Source: Paracoccaceae bacterium (GTDB lineage: Bacteria > Pseudomonadota > Alphaproteobacteria > Rhodobacterales > Rhodobacteraceae). From it: DNA of 64,000 nt. The number at the start of each line of letters is the position of its first letter. Position 1 is the first letter of the stretch. The stretch covers positions 58,648 to 122,647 of the forward strand of contig PAPN01000006.1 in assembly GCA_002708925.1 (NCBI GenBank), given 5' to 3'. The notes beneath the pieces were generated by a model that was not told the origin of the DNA, did no database searches, and worked only from the letters and a program-made list of their open reading frames with translations. Positions 53,396 to 63,805 of the stretch are shown here, one piece after another. Both the position numbers and the translations under genes were made by a program.

Positions 53396-54187
53396 TCAGT
53401 GCCCAAGGATCTGCGACAGAAACAATTTGGTCCGTTCCGATTTGGGATTATTAAAGAACTCTTCGGGTTCGTTCTGTTCCACGATTTGCCCCTGATCCAT
53501 GAAGATCACGCGGTTGGCGACCTGACGGGCAAAGCCCATTTCGTGGGTGACGCAGAGCATGGTCATGCCTTCCTCGGCCAGCTCGATCATGGTGTCGAGG
53601 ACTTCTTTGATCATCTCGGGGTCCAGCGCCGAGGTGGGTTCGTCAAAGAGCATGATCCGCGGTTTCATGCACAGCGAACGGGCGATGGCCACGCGCTGTT
53701 GCTGACCGCCCGACAATTGGCCGGGGTATTTATTGGCCTGATCGGGGATTTTCACCTTTTCGAGGAAGTGCATGGCCGTTTCCTCGGCCTCTTTGCGGGG
53801 CACTTTGCGGACCCAGATCGGGGCCAGGGTGCAGTTTTCCAGGATGGTCAGGTGCGGAAAGAGGTTGAAGTGCTGGAAACACATCCCCACCTCGGAGCGG
53901 ATCTTGTCGATGTTTTTCAGATCCGAGGTCAGCTCCGTGCCGTCCACGATGATGCGCCCGGCCTGGTGCTCTTCCAGGCGGTTGATGCAGCGGATCAGCG
54001 TCGATTTGCCCGAGCCCGAAGGCCCGGCGATGACGATGCGTTCGCCGCGGTTCACGGTCAGATTGACATCGCGCAGAACGTGGAACGATCCGTACCACTT
54101 GTTCATGTTGGTGATTTCGATGGCCACCTCATCCGAGACGGTCATTTTCGAGCGGTCGATATCGCGTTCAATGGCTAGTTCAGACAT
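53396..54187 (-). CDS. aapP: General L-amino acid ABC transporter ATPase
   Basis: The 263-residue ATPase has Walker [10 protein letters not shown], signature [15 protein letters not shown], Walker [14 protein letters not shown] and CVTHEM, typical of GlnQ/AapP/BztD proteins. It powers uptake of amino acids with AapQ, AapM and AapJ. It follows aapM by 11 bases. A terminator hairpin follows. Confidence 0.96.
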   Translation of the reverse strand: MSELAIERDIDRSKMTVSDEVAIEITNMNKWYGSFHVLRDVNLTVNRGERIVIAGPSGSGKSTLIRCINRLEEHQAGRIIVDGTELTSDLKNIDKIRSEVGMCFQHFNLFPHLTILENCTLAPIWVRKVPRKEAEETAMHFLEKVKIPDQANKYPGQLSGGQQQRVAIARSLCMKPRIMLFDEPTSALDPEMIKEVLDTMIELAEEGMTMLCVTHEMGFARQVANRVIFMDQGQIVEQNEPEEFFNNPKSERTKLFLSQILGH

Positions 54188-54198
54188 GTGCGATCTCC

Positions 54199-55500
54199 TT
54201 AATGGTGGTCAGTCCGGAGCTTGCGCTCCAGGTACATCGAGTAGCGGGACATGGAGAAACAGAAGACGAAGAACAGCAGGGCGATGAAGCCATACAGTTC
54301 CCAGACGACTCCGTTCCAGGCCGCATCCGCGCGGATGGCGTTCGACAGGCCCAGCGGGTCCAGCAGGCCGATCACGGACACCAGCGTGGTGTCTTTGAAC
54401 AGGCCGATGAATGTGGACACGATGCCGGGGATCGAGATTTTCAGCGCTTGCGGCATGATGATCAGACGTTGTGCCTGCCAGTAGTTCAGGCCCAGGCTGT
54501 CTGCGCCCTCGTACTGGCCTTTGGGCAGGGCTGCCAGGCCGCCCCGGATCACCTCGGCCATATAGGCGGCCGAGAACAGGGTTGCCATGATGATCACGCG
54601 CATGATGATGTCGAAATTCGTGCCCGGCGGCATGAAGATGTTCAGCAGCGTCGAGGCCACGAACAGCAACGTGATCAGCGGGACGCCGCGGATGAACTCG
54701 ATAAAGCCGACGCAGAGCGATTTGACGATCAGCAGGTCCGACTGACGCCCCAGCGCCAGCACGATCCCGATCGGCAGGGACACCGCGATGGCAACCACGC
54801 CGATGGTGATCGACAGCATCATCCCGCCAAAAAAGCGGCTTTCGACGGGTTCAAGCCCGATGCCGATGACCGCCCCCAATGCGCCAGAAATCGGCGAGGC
54901 CAGAAACAGCCACCAGATCAGCGCCGCAGCAACGCCCGCAATGATACCAGCCAGGCTGCCCATGGTCTTATCGACCAGTTTGAAGACAACATAGCCGATG
55001 ACAAACCCCGCAGCCGCCGCCAGCGGGCCCCAGATGGTGCCGCCCCACAGCAGCCAGGGCATCAGGAACGGATACACGGCGGTGAAATAGCCCAGCTTGG
55101 CCGGCACCTTATCCGAAAACAGCACCGGCGCCAGGGCGACGGCCAGCAGGATAAAGGCCAGGATCGGCCGCCAGTATTCATCGGCCGGGTAGAAACCGAA
55201 AAGCAACTGCACCCAGCGATCTCGGATCACGCCCCAGCAGGCTCCGTGGCCTTCATGGCCCAGGCCTGCCAGGATCTCGCGGCACTCGGACAGCGAGGCG
55301 GCGTTCCAGGTCGGGGACCAGGCCCAGCCCAGCAGGAAGCCCAGCACATAGACAACGAAAACACCGCAGATCACCGTGATAACCGAGTTCACCCAGCCCG
55401 AGAACAGGTTCTCGCGCATCCAGCCGATCACCCCGACCGAGCTGGCCGGCGGTTCCTGCTGAGGCAGCATTTCCGTGCGAACAAAAGAAATATCGCTCAT
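54199..55500 (-). CDS. aapM: General L-amino acid ABC transporter permease AapM/BztC
   Basis: The 433-residue permease has several membrane helices, a non-cytoplasmic N-terminal insertion (about 70-225) characteristic of AapM/BztC, and the conserved EAA region ([21 protein letters not shown]). It starts 1 base after the aapQ stop. Confidence 0.94.
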   Translation of the reverse strand: MSDISFVRTEMLPQQEPPASSVGVIGWMRENLFSGWVNSVITVICGVFVVYVLGFLLGWAWSPTWNAASLSECREILAGLGHEGHGACWGVIRDRWVQLLFGFYPADEYWRPILAFILLAVALAPVLFSDKVPAKLGYFTAVYPFLMPWLLWGGTIWGPLAAAAGFVIGYVVFKLVDKTMGSLAGIIAGVAAALIWWLFLASPISGALGAVIGIGLEPVESRFFGGMMLSITIGVVAIAVSLPIGIVLALGRQSDLLIVKSLCVGFIEFIRGVPLITLLFVASTLLNIFMPPGTNFDIIMRVIIMATLFSAAYMAEVIRGGLAALPKGQYEGADSLGLNYWQAQRLIIMPQALKISIPGIVSTFIGLFKDTTLVSVIGLLDPLGLSNAIRADAAWNGVVWELYGFIALLFFVFCFSMSRYSMYLERKLRTDHH

Positions 55501-55501
55501 A

Positions 55502-56749
55502 TCACCGCTCCACCAGTTTGACGCTGTTATTGTACCAGTTCATCACCACCGAAATGGCCAGGCTGATCGCCAGATAGATCAGCATCCCGATCAGAACGGT
55601 TTCCAGCTCGCGGCCGGTCTGGTTCAGGGTGATGCCCATCAAGGTGCCGGTCAGGTCCATGTAACCGACGGCAATCGCCAGCGAAGAGTTCTTGGTCAGG
55701 TTCAGATATTGCGAGATCAGCGGCGGGATGATCACCCGCAACGCCTGCGGCAAAATCACCAGGCTCATGACCCGGTTGGGGCGCAGGCCCAGGGCACTTG
55801 CCGCCTCGGTTTGCCCTTTTGAGATCGCCAGAATCCCCGCCCGGACGTTTTCCGCAATAAAAGCAGCGGTATAAAGCGACAGGGCCAGCCACAGGGCGAT
55901 CAGCGAGTTCCGCATATAAATGCCGCCCTTGAAGTTAAAGCCCTTCAGCTCGGGATAGCCCAGATAGAACCCCAGAAAGACCAGAACCGCGATCAGCGGC
56001 ACCAGAATGGCTGCCAGGCTCAGGTACCAGGTGGTCGGGCGGGCGCCCGTGGCCTCTTGGATGGCATTGGCGCGTTTGTTGATGAAATGGCGCACGGTAA
56101 ACCCGATGGCCAGCGCGATCAGAACCGCGATCAAGTCAATCGAGATGTCAAACCGCAGGCTGGAGTCGCCAAACAGGTGGATATTGCCCAGACTGTTCGA
56201 AAACAGCGGCTCGGGGACGTAAAAGCCCCGGTTCGTCGCGACGACAGCGCCGGTATCCACCCCGCGGAATGCCCGCGGCGCGGGCAGGGTCTCGATCAGG
56301 ATGGCCATGCTGAACACGATCCACAGCAGGACGGGAACATTGCGGAACATCTCGACATAGACGGTCATGATGCGGGCAATCAGCCAGTTTCTGGACAGGC
56401 GCAAAACGCCGATGACCACGCCCAAGACGGTGGCGGTGATACAGCCCATGACGGCCACCAGAATGGTGTTCAGCAGCCCCACAAAGGCCGCACGCAGATG
56501 GGTGCTTTGCGAATTATAGTCGATCAGACGCTGGTTGATATCATAGCCTGCGGGCTCGCTCAGGAAACGGAAGCTGGGCTCTTTGCCCAGATCCTGAAGA
56601 TTCGCCGCAGTGTTGCTGATCAGCCAAGCGAACAGCGACATGAACCCGATCATCGCCACAACCTGAATGGTCATGGACCGATACCGGGTGTCGTAAATCA
56701 GCATAGATAGCCGAAACGACTCCTTAGGAGGGTCGGTCAGTGTTGTCAT
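55502..56749 (-). CDS. aapQ: General L-amino acid ABC transporter permease AapQ/BztB
   Basis: The ATG at 56749 gives 415 residues. The permease has several helices, the EAA motif VRAGILAISKGQTEAASALGLRPNRVM, and a central variable region (about 180-250). It is the companion of AapM. A further in-frame extension upstream has no support. Confidence 0.94.
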   Translation of the reverse strand: MTTLTDPPKESFRLSMLIYDTRYRSMTIQVVAMIGFMSLFAWLISNTAANLQDLGKEPSFRFLSEPAGYDINQRLIDYNSQSTHLRAAFVGLLNTILVAVMGCITATVLGVVIGVLRLSRNWLIARIMTVYVEMFRNVPVLLWIVFSMAILIETLPAPRAFRGVDTGAVVATNRGFYVPEPLFSNSLGNIHLFGDSSLRFDISIDLIAVLIALAIGFTVRHFINKRANAIQEATGARPTTWYLSLAAILVPLIAVLVFLGFYLGYPELKGFNFKGGIYMRNSLIALWLALSLYTAAFIAENVRAGILAISKGQTEAASALGLRPNRVMSLVILPQALRVIIPPLISQYLNLTKNSSLAIAVGYMDLTGTLMGITLNQTGRELETVLIGMLIYLAISLAISVVMNWYNNSVKLVER

Positions 56750-56834
56750 TGGGTTTTTCCCCGTCTTTCGGCCTTGTTTTTTTGTGCCGGTTCGCAGACC
56801 GATGGCCGAATTATTCACGTATCATATAGAGGAG

Positions 56835-56862
56835 GAAGGGCGCGAGTTACCCCGCGCCCTTC
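56835..56862 (-). promoter_or_regulatory. Stem-loop between aapJ and aapQ
   Basis: GAAGGGCGCG and CGCGCCCTTC form a 10-bp perfect stem with an 8-base loop. This position, between the binding protein and permease genes, often carries a message-stabilising or attenuating structure that lets the binding protein be made in excess. Confidence 0.6.
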
Positions 56863-56878
56863 GATCTTTGGTGCCGTC

Positions 56879-57895
56879 TTAGCGGAACGGCGGTGCGTAC
56901 AGCAGGCCACCTTCGGTCCATTGCGCGTTCAGGCCGCGCGACAGGCCGATCGGGGTGCTGGAGCCGATGTTCTTTTCGAACAGCTCACCGTAGTTGCCGC
57001 CGACCTTGATGGCCGCCATGGCCCAGCCCGCGTCCAGACCCAGCATTTCGCCCAGGGTGCCTTCGGTACCCAGGATGCGGTTCACTTCGGGATTGTTGGT
57101 GCCTTTGGCCAGCTCGTCGATATTCGCCGAAGTGATGCCCATTTCTTCTGCCGCGATCAGCGCGTTCAGAGACCAGCGCACAACGTCGCCCCACTCGTGA
57201 TCGCCATGACGGACCAGCGGGCCCAGCGGCTCTTTCGAGATGATTTCGGGCAGAACCACATGCGCCGACGGATCTTCGAAGGTGGCGCGCGTGGCCGCCA
57301 GACCCGAGGCATCGGTGGTGTAAACGTCACAGGCACCGGCCAGGTACTGCTGCTGAGCTTCGGCGTTGGTTTCGATCGGAACCGGCTCGTAGCTGATGTT
57401 GTTCGAGCGGAAGAAATCCGCCAGGTTCAGCTCGGTGGTGGTGCCGGTCTGGATGCAAACGGTGGCACCATCCAGTTCTTTGGCGGACGAAACGCCCAGC
57501 TCTTTGGGCACCATGAAGCCCTGACCGTCATAGTAGTTCACGCCGACGAATTCGAACTTCAGGTCCACATCGCGCGAGAAGGTCCAGGTGGTGTTCCGGG
57601 CCAGCATGTCGATCTCGCCCGAGGCCAGCGCGGTAAAACGGGTTTTACCAGTGGTCGGCACGAATTCGACGGCTTCACCGTCCCCCAGAACCGCGGCGGC
57701 AACAGCGCGGCACACACCGACGTCAAAGCCGTCCCAGTGGCCATTCGCGTCGGGCGCAGCAAAGCCAACCAGGCCGGTGGTCACGCCACAGCGCAGCTTA
57801 CCGCGGGCTTTAACGTCCTCCAGCGTGCCAGCGGCAGCGGCACCAGCGGCCAGACCAGCAATGGTCAGCGCGCCAAGAAATACGGATTTTTTCAT
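56879..57895 (-). CDS. aapJ: Amino acid ABC transporter substrate-binding protein
   Basis: The 338-residue protein has a signal peptide (MKKSVFLGALTIAGLAAGAAAA) and the AapJ/BztA form of the solute-binding fold (KLRCGVTTGLVGFAAPDANGHWDGFDVGVCRAVAAAV, VEFVPTTGKTRFTALASGEIDMLARNTTWTFSRD). It is the periplasmic receptor for the transporter encoded downstream. A possible promoter with a TTGACC (58022-58027, minus strand) is in the 200 bases upstream. Confidence 0.94.
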   Translation of the reverse strand: MKKSVFLGALTIAGLAAGAAAAGTLEDVKARGKLRCGVTTGLVGFAAPDANGHWDGFDVGVCRAVAAAVLGDGEAVEFVPTTGKTRFTALASGEIDMLARNTTWTFSRDVDLKFEFVGVNYYDGQGFMVPKELGVSSAKELDGATVCIQTGTTTELNLADFFRSNNISYEPVPIETNAEAQQQYLAGACDVYTTDASGLAATRATFEDPSAHVVLPEIISKEPLGPLVRHGDHEWGDVVRWSLNALIAAEEMGITSANIDELAKGTNNPEVNRILGTEGTLGEMLGLDAGWAMAAIKVGGNYGELFEKNIGSSTPIGLSRGLNAQWTEGGLLYAPPFR

Positions 57896-58097
57896 GTTTA
57901 CCTCTTCCTGATTATCCGCCGATTTTGCTCGACGGTTAAACCGATCCTGTCAGATCGGGGTCGAAACTGGAAAGGGATTTTCCCATTCAGTGATCGAAGT
58001 TTGGGCGCATTCGCGGGAAAAGGTCAAGGGACTGATCAAGAAATCGGCAGCCCATTCCGTCAGCTGACGCTAAGGCAAGCCAAAATAAGTGATCAAA

Positions 58098-58823
58098 TTA
58101 ATCACCCGGCTGCGCGGCCTGGCAAAGGTCAAAGAATCGCTTGGCATGAAAGAAGGCCTGACGCTTGATTTCCGCGTGTTCGGCGGCCTCTTCGTCCTTG
58201 CCCCATTGCTCTTCCTGCCAGGTCTCATCGACGCGGGACAGGGCCCAGATTTCCTCGATTGGGTGCAGGTCCGCGACGGCTGCGAACCCCAGGATCAACG
58301 AGCCGCTCAGCCCCACAAGATCGTGAAAGGCCGCCAGCTGGAACGGGGACATCTCCGCGACGCGCCTGTGCAGCGCCTTCAGAACCTGCGGTTCCTGCGC
58401 CACATGCATCACGCCGGACGCCACCGTCAGACGCGCCTTCAGAGAATCAGCCGCCCAGTCCAGCACCGGATCCCACAGCGCGGCCTGACGCTGGATCAGC
58501 GGCTCGGGGGCATCGGCGCGATAGCACAGCAAATCCGTCCCGCCATAATCGGCGATCAGGCTGGCGACCTCGGCGTGCTGCGTCGCGACCTTGTCCAGCG
58601 CCGCATTGGCCGAGCGCGTCACCGGCATCGTGTTCGGGTCCACCTCGCCCTCTTGAGCGTCCCATTCGGCAGCAATCGCCTGCGCCATTTCCAGGGTCGG
58701 CACCACCAAAGACGTTTTCGCCGGGGTCTTCACCAAACGCCCGTCCAGCAACACGGCAAAGCCGCCCTCATAGGGTTCGGCGGTGCTTTCTTTCCAGAAC
58801 CGTTTTGCTTTCCATGCGCTCAT
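58098..58823 (-). CDS. ATP12-family F1-ATPase assembly chaperone
   Basis: The 241-residue protein matches the ATP12 family that protects the alpha subunit during F1 assembly: RFWKESTAEPYEGGFAVLLDGRLVKTPAK, EWDAQEGEVDPNTMPVTRSANAALD, and SGSLILGFA. The family is shared by mitochondria and alphaproteobacteria. The start at 58823 fits the family N-terminus and lies 4 bases after the HAD gene stop codon. Confidence 0.93.
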   Translation of the reverse strand: MSAWKAKRFWKESTAEPYEGGFAVLLDGRLVKTPAKTSLVVPTLEMAQAIAAEWDAQEGEVDPNTMPVTRSANAALDKVATQHAEVASLIADYGGTDLLCYRADAPEPLIQRQAALWDPVLDWAADSLKARLTVASGVMHVAQEPQVLKALHRRVAEMSPFQLAAFHDLVGLSGSLILGFAAVADLHPIEEIWALSRVDETWQEEQWGKDEEAAEHAEIKRQAFFHAKRFFDLCQAAQPGD

Positions 58824-58827
58824 GTCT

Positions 58828-59502
58828 TTATCCCCATAGCTCGGTGATGGCCTTGGCCAGGTCGGGCACCTCATGCACCAGCCGGTCCGCGCCGTCCAGC
58901 CTGTCGGGCGCGTGATACCCCCAGCTGACCCCGATCGCCCGCACCCCAGCCGCGCGGGCCATCGTCATGTCAAATTCCGTGTCGCCGATCATCACCGTGC
59001 TGTCCGGCCCCACGCCCATTTCCTCCATCGCCGCCAGCAGCATCGCCGGATGCGGCTTCGAGGGATGATGATCCGCCACCTGCTGCGTCAGAAAGGTCTG
59101 CTCCAGCCCGTGCCCGGCCAGCAAAGCATCCAGGCCGCGCCGGGATTTACCCGTCGCCACCCCCAGCAGGAATTCCGGCACCGCACCGACCTGCGCCAGC
59201 ATCTGCGCAATCCCCGGATACAGGGGGCTGCTCTGTTTCGTGCCCAAGGCCGTGCGGCGCTGGTGATAGGTCTCCTTATACCCCTGCACCATCGCATCAT
59301 AGCTGGCCTGGCTCAGCCCCGGCCGCAGCTGCGCAATCGCCACATCCAGCGACAGCCCGACAATGGCCAGGATGTCGGCGCGCGCCGGCGGTTCCTGATC
59401 CACCATCGCAAAGGCCGCCCCCATCGAGGCGACAATATCGGCCTGGCTGTCCACCAGCGTGCCGTCCACATCGAATATGATCAGACGCAGGGGCGCGCTC
59501 AT
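58828..59502 (-). CDS. HAD-family phosphatase (phosphoglycolate phosphatase-like)
   Basis: The 224-residue protein has HAD motif I FDVDGTLVDS (9-18), the ATGKSRRGLDALL segment and motif IV VMIGDTEFDMTMA. It is a small hydrolase, often annotated as Gph, though substrate is not evident. It overlaps the pseudouridine synthase gene by four bases. Confidence 0.93.
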   Translation of the reverse strand: MSAPLRLIIFDVDGTLVDSQADIVASMGAAFAMVDQEPPARADILAIVGLSLDVAIAQLRPGLSQASYDAMVQGYKETYHQRRTALGTKQSSPLYPGIAQMLAQVGAVPEFLLGVATGKSRRGLDALLAGHGLEQTFLTQQVADHHPSKPHPAMLLAAMEEMGVGPDSTVMIGDTEFDMTMARAAGVRAIGVSWGYHAPDRLDGADRLVHEVPDLAKAITELWG

Positions 59503-60542
59503 TGCAGGCTCTCGAACGGGTCATCGGCGGCCAGATCCTCGGTCCAGCCGAAGGTGTCCCAGCTGTCCGCCATATGCGGCGGCAGAGGCGCGGTGAACGT
59601 CATCACCTGCCGCGTCCCCGGATGTTCAATGGTCAAGGTACGCGCGTGCAGGTGCAGTTTCTTGCTGATGATCCCGCCCAATTGCGCGCCCCAGCCATCG
59701 CCCAGGTTTTCCTGCCCCGAGCCCCCGTATTTGCCATCGCCGATGATCGGATGCCCGATCTCGGCCATATGCGCGCGCAGCTGGTGGGTGCGTCCGGTGA
59801 CGGGCTCCATTGCCACCCAGGCCGCGCGCCCGGCCACTCGATAGAGCGTGGCATAAAGCGTATGCGCACGTTTTGCGCCGGGCGTGTCGGCCACATCGCG
59901 CGGATGGACGGCGTGCATCTTCTCTCCCTCGCCGCCGCGCCCGTGGCCCGCGGCCTTGACCAGCCCGTACTTGATCTCGCCCAGATAAGGGTGCGGCACC
60001 CCCGCCACCAAGGCCCAGTAGATTTTCCGCGTTTCCCGGTGCCGGAAAGCCGCAGTCAGCCGCGAGGCCGCCTCGCGCGTGCGGGCCAGCATCAGAACGC
60101 CGCTGGTATCCTTATCCAGACGGTGCACCAGCCGGGGTTTTTCGTCATAGTCAAAGCACAGCGCCTCGGACAGCCCGTCCACATGGCGCGCCTGTTTGCT
60201 GCCGCCCTGAACGGGCAGACCGGCGGGCTTGTTCAGCACGATGATGTCATCGTCCTTATAAAGCACCGAATCCTGCATCATCCGTGCATCGGCCTGCGAG
60301 ATCCGCGACTTCAGCACAGGTTTCTGCGCGCCCGGCGTGGGCAGAGGCGGAATCCGCAGCTCTTGGCCCACTTCCACGCGGGTGTTCGCCTTGCAACGAC
60401 TGCCATCAACGCGCAGCTCGCCCTTGCGGCACATTTTCTCGATCTGCCCCTGGCCCAGATGCGGGAACTGGCGCTTTAGCCAACGGTCCAGGCGCTGGTC
60501 GCCCTCGCCTTCGGCGACTGTGATCATCTGTACTCGGCTCAT
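59499..60542 (-). CDS. RluC/RluD-type pseudouridine synthase
   Basis: The 347-residue protein has an N-terminal S4 RNA-binding domain (QRLDRWLKRQFP, IEKMCRKGELRVDG) and the catalytic domain with the Asp in HRLDKDTSGVLML and the RTHQLRAHMAEIGHPIIGD motif. It isomerises uridines in 23S rRNA. The exact target (RluC type) cannot be fixed by eye. Confidence 0.94.
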   Translation of the reverse strand: MSRVQMITVAEGEGDQRLDRWLKRQFPHLGQGQIEKMCRKGELRVDGSRCKANTRVEVGQELRIPPLPTPGAQKPVLKSRISQADARMMQDSVLYKDDDIIVLNKPAGLPVQGGSKQARHVDGLSEALCFDYDEKPRLVHRLDKDTSGVLMLARTREAASRLTAAFRHRETRKIYWALVAGVPHPYLGEIKYGLVKAAGHGRGGEGEKMHAVHPRDVADTPGAKRAHTLYATLYRVAGRAAWVAMEPVTGRTHQLRAHMAEIGHPIIGDGKYGGSGQENLGDGWGAQLGGIISKKLHLHARTLTIEHPGTRQVMTFTAPLPPHMADSWDTFGWTEDLAADDPFESLQ

Positions 60543-60916
60543 TGCATCATCCCTCGTGCCAGCAGCAGCCCCAAACCCAACGCCCCCAGCGAGCACAGCA
60601 CCGAGACCGCCACATAGGCCGCCGCAATCCCGTGCTGCCCGCGTTCCCACAGCGTGATCGCATCCAGCGAAAAAGCCGAGAACGTGGTGAAACCGCCCAA
60701 AACGCCCGTCATCAGCAAAGGCGCGAAACGGTTCGCGCTGAAATGGCCCAGCACCACGACTATAACCCCCATGGCAAAACTGCCCAGGATGTTCACCGCC
60801 AGCGTCCCCCACGGGAAACCGGGCCCCATCAGCCGTATCGCGGCCAGGCCAGTCAGGTATCGCCCCGAGGCACCGATTGCGCCGCCCAGGGCCACTTGCA
60901 GAAGCGTTGTCATCAT
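60539..60916 (-). CDS. crcB: Fluoride ion channel CrcB
   Basis: The 125-residue protein has four membrane helices and the CrcB/Fluc hallmarks GGAIGASGRYL, NILGSFAMG and GGFTTFSAFSLD. It exports fluoride as a dual-topology dimer. ATGs at 60916 and 60913 are both possible. No fluoride riboswitch is seen upstream. Confidence 0.95.
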   Translation of the reverse strand: MMTTLLQVALGGAIGASGRYLTGLAAIRLMGPGFPWGTLAVNILGSFAMGVIVVVLGHFSANRFAPLLMTGVLGGFTTFSAFSLDAITLWERGQHGIAAAYVAVSVLCSLGALGLGLLLARGMMQ

Positions 60917-60970
60917 GGCGCTCGTGTGAGCGTCCGCCCGCAAAATGTCAAGCCACGCTGCCCTTTTGCG

Positions 60971-62281
60971 CTAACCGCGCTTGGCGCGCAGCTTGCTGAA
61001 ATAGGCGACACGTTTTTGCAATTCGCGTTCGAACCCGCGTTCGACCGGCTGATAAAGCGCGGGCCGATCCACCCCATCGGGGAAATAATTCTGCCCCGAA
61101 AAACCATCCTCGGCATCGTGATCATAGGCATAGCCATCGCCATAACCCTGATCCTTCATCATGGATGTCGGCGCGTTCAGGATATGTTTGGGCGGCATGG
61201 CCGAGCCGGTTTTCTTGGCCAGCCGCATCGCCGCCTTATAGCCCGCATAGCCCGCGTTGGATTTGGGGGCCAGCGCCAGATATGTGACGGCCTGCGCCAG
61301 CGCCAGCTCGCCTTCGGGGCTGCCCAGCCGCTCATAGATTTCCCAGGCGTGCAGGCAGACCGATTGCGCCTGCGGGTCGGCCAGGCCAATATCCTCGACT
61401 GCCATGCGCGTGATCCGGCGCGCCAAATAGCGCGGATCCTCGCCCCCGGTCAGCATCCGCGCCAGCCAATACAGCGCCGCATCCGGATCGGACCCGCGCA
61501 CCGATTTATGCAGGGCTGAGATCAGGTTGTAATGCTCGTCCCCGCCCTTGTCATATTTGGCCGCGCGCCGCATCAGACGTGCCGACAGGCCCTCGGTGTC
61601 CAGTTTGCCGTCTACCGTCCAGGCGCTGACCTGCTCGATCAGGTTCAGCAGCGCGCGCCCATCGCCATCGGCCATTTCCAGCAGCGCCTCGCGCGCCGGG
61701 CCGGTCAGAGGCAGCGCGCGGTCCAGCTCTTTTTCCGCCCTCTGCGCCATCCGCTCCAGATCGGTCAGCGACAGCCTCTCCAGCACCAGCACCTGCGCCC
61801 GGCTGAGCACAGCGGCGTTCAGTTCGAACGAGGGGTTTTCCGTCGTCGCCCCCACCAGCAGGATCGTGCCGTCCTCCATATGGGGCAGGAAACTGTCCTG
61901 CTGCGCCTTGTTAAAGCGGTGGATTTCATCCACGAACAAGAGCGTCCCCTGCCCGTTCGCGGCGCGAATCCGGGCGGCCTCGAACACTTTCTTCAGGTCC
62001 GGCACCCCGGTGAAAATCGCGCTGATCTGAACGAAATGCAGGTCGGTTTCATCCGCCAGCAGCCGCGCAATCGTGGTTTTCCCCACCCCCGGCGGGCCCC
62101 ACAGAATAAGCGACGACAAAGAGCCCGCAGCCAGCATCACCCCCAAGGGTGCCTCGGCCCCCAGCACCTGTTCCTGTCCGATCACCTGATCCAGCGATTG
62201 CGGACGCAGCCGATCCGCCAAAGGACGATGGGTAGAGGCCGGCGCAGCGGCCGGAGTGCCAGAATCAAACAGGTCAGCCAT
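60971..62281 (-). CDS. rarA: Replication-associated recombination protein A
   Basis: The 436-residue AAA+ ATPase has Walker A WGPPGVGKTT (61-70), Walker B LLFVDEIHRFNKAQQD, sensor 1 GATTENPSFE and the C-terminal MgsA tetramerisation domain (KKTGSAMPPKHILNAPTSMMK, GYGDGYAYDHD). It acts at stalled replication forks. It lies 3 bases after the protease gene. Confidence 0.95.
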   Translation of the reverse strand: MADLFDSGTPAAAPASTHRPLADRLRPQSLDQVIGQEQVLGAEAPLGVMLAAGSLSSLILWGPPGVGKTTIARLLADETDLHFVQISAIFTGVPDLKKVFEAARIRAANGQGTLLFVDEIHRFNKAQQDSFLPHMEDGTILLVGATTENPSFELNAAVLSRAQVLVLERLSLTDLERMAQRAEKELDRALPLTGPAREALLEMADGDGRALLNLIEQVSAWTVDGKLDTEGLSARLMRRAAKYDKGGDEHYNLISALHKSVRGSDPDAALYWLARMLTGGEDPRYLARRITRMAVEDIGLADPQAQSVCLHAWEIYERLGSPEGELALAQAVTYLALAPKSNAGYAGYKAAMRLAKKTGSAMPPKHILNAPTSMMKDQGYGDGYAYDHDAEDGFSGQNYFPDGVDRPALYQPVERGFERELQKRVAYFSKLRAKRG

Positions 62282-62284
62282 GGG

Positions 62285-63661
62285 TCACAGCCTGAACCGC
62301 ATCCGCACCCGCTTCAAGCCACGTTGCACATCCAGCGAAAGGGTTTTCATCCGGCTGTTCAGGATCGTGTGAACGTCCTGGGTGGTTTGAATATCCTCTC
62401 CGTTGATGCGCGCCAGAATATCGCCGGGGCGCAGCCCGGCCCGCGCGCCATAAGGGCCAGGAGCCTCGACCACGACGCCCACCGCAGACAGAGGCAGACC
62501 GAATTCCGCCAGCACGCCAGGGTTCACATTGGCCACCGTCAGACCGGGCAGAACGCTGCGGTCGCTCAGCACCCGCCGATCCCGGCCGGGGGTCTCAGGG
62601 GCGATCCGCAGGGGCACAGGCACCACGCGTTCCTGCCCCCCGCGCACAAAGGCAATCTGCGCCTCGGTGCCCAGCCCGGCGACGCTCATGCGGAACAGCA
62701 TCTCGGCGGGGGTATTGACGGTTTCCCCATCCACGCGCAGCACCACATCGCCGGAACGCAGGCCCGCCTCGGCAAAGGGGCTGTCGGGATGCAACTGAGA
62801 CAGCACGATCCCGCCCGGCAGATCCAGCCCCAGCCCCGCCGCCATATCCGCATCCACGGGCTGGCCGCTCATCCCGGCCCAAGGGCGCTGAAACGCGGGA
62901 TTGCCCGCCCGCGCCTGCGCCACGAACTGCGCCACCAGATTGGCCGGAATCGCAAAACCGATCCCGTTCGACCCACCCGAGCGCGTCAGAATCCGCGTAT
63001 TCACCCCGATCAGCCGCCCATTCACATCAATCAACGCCCCGCCGGAATTGCCCGGATTGATCGCGGCATCCGTTTGCAGGAAATACCCGCGCGCGCTGCC
63101 CACCGCCGCGCCCGAACGCGCCAGCCCGGACACGATTCCGCTGCTGACCGTCTGGCCCACGCCGAACGGGTTACCGATGGCCAGAACCAGCTCGCCAACC
63201 TCCACCCGGTCACTGTCGCGCAGGGTCAGATGCGGCATATCCTCGGCGCCTTCAAGTTGCAGGACCGCCAGATCCGATTCCTGATCCGACAGCATCACCT
63301 GCGCATCGAATTCGCGCCGATCTGTCAGAACCACCCGGATTTCCGTTGCCTCGCCCACGACATGGTAATTCGTCACCACGATCCCATCGCCAGACAGAAT
63401 CACCCCCGAGCCCAGCGAATTCTGCACCCTTTGGCGCGGTTGCCCCAGATTGCCAAAAAACTGTCGGAAAAACGGGTCATTCTGAAACGGGCTGGAGCGC
63501 TCGGCCACGATGCGCTTGGCATAGATATTCACCACCGCAGGGGCGGCCTGTTTCACCAAAGGGGCAAAGCCCAGCTGGATTTCCATCTGGCTTTGCGGGA
63601 CACGGGTATCCGACCAGACCGGCGTGGCCAGGATCAGAAGGACGCTCAGAATTCGCAGCAA
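62285..63661 (-). CDS. Periplasmic serine endoprotease of the DegQ/HtrA family
   Basis: The protein (458 residues) starts at a TTG with GGAGG upstream. It has a signal peptide (MLRILSVLLILATPVWS), the trypsin-like domain with His in NYHVVGEA, Asp in SDLAVLQL and Ser in NPGNSGGAL, and two PDZ-like domains (about 260-355 and 370-455). The length and Ser motif are those of HtrA family proteases for envelope protein quality control. Confidence 0.93.
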   Translation of the reverse strand: MLRILSVLLILATPVWSDTRVPQSQMEIQLGFAPLVKQAAPAVVNIYAKRIVAERSSPFQNDPFFRQFFGNLGQPRQRVQNSLGSGVILSGDGIVVTNYHVVGEATEIRVVLTDRREFDAQVMLSDQESDLAVLQLEGAEDMPHLTLRDSDRVEVGELVLAIGNPFGVGQTVSSGIVSGLARSGAAVGSARGYFLQTDAAINPGNSGGALIDVNGRLIGVNTRILTRSGGSNGIGFAIPANLVAQFVAQARAGNPAFQRPWAGMSGQPVDADMAAGLGLDLPGGIVLSQLHPDSPFAEAGLRSGDVVLRVDGETVNTPAEMLFRMSVAGLGTEAQIAFVRGGQERVVPVPLRIAPETPGRDRRVLSDRSVLPGLTVANVNPGVLAEFGLPLSAVGVVVEAPGPYGARAGLRPGDILARINGEDIQTTQDVHTILNSRMKTLSLDVQRGLKRVRMRFRL

Positions 63662-63805
63662 GGGAACCTCCGGTTTTCTTCGGATATGTCGGTCTGGCGC
63701 TGTGATTTCAAGCGCTCGGGTTTCAAGCGCCCTGCGTCAGACGTCAGCGTACCCTGAAAAACGCACGCTCTGAACGGCCGGTTTGCCGCATATGCCTGCA
63801 CCAAA

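Noticed and set aside
60917-60970. A fluoride riboswitch for crcB
   Set aside because: The short space upstream of crcB shows no conserved fluoride riboswitch pattern.
61532-63757. A 741-codon open frame on the plus strand
   Set aside because: Antisense to rarA and the HtrA-family protease, both recognised by motifs; the composition is typical of an antisense frame.
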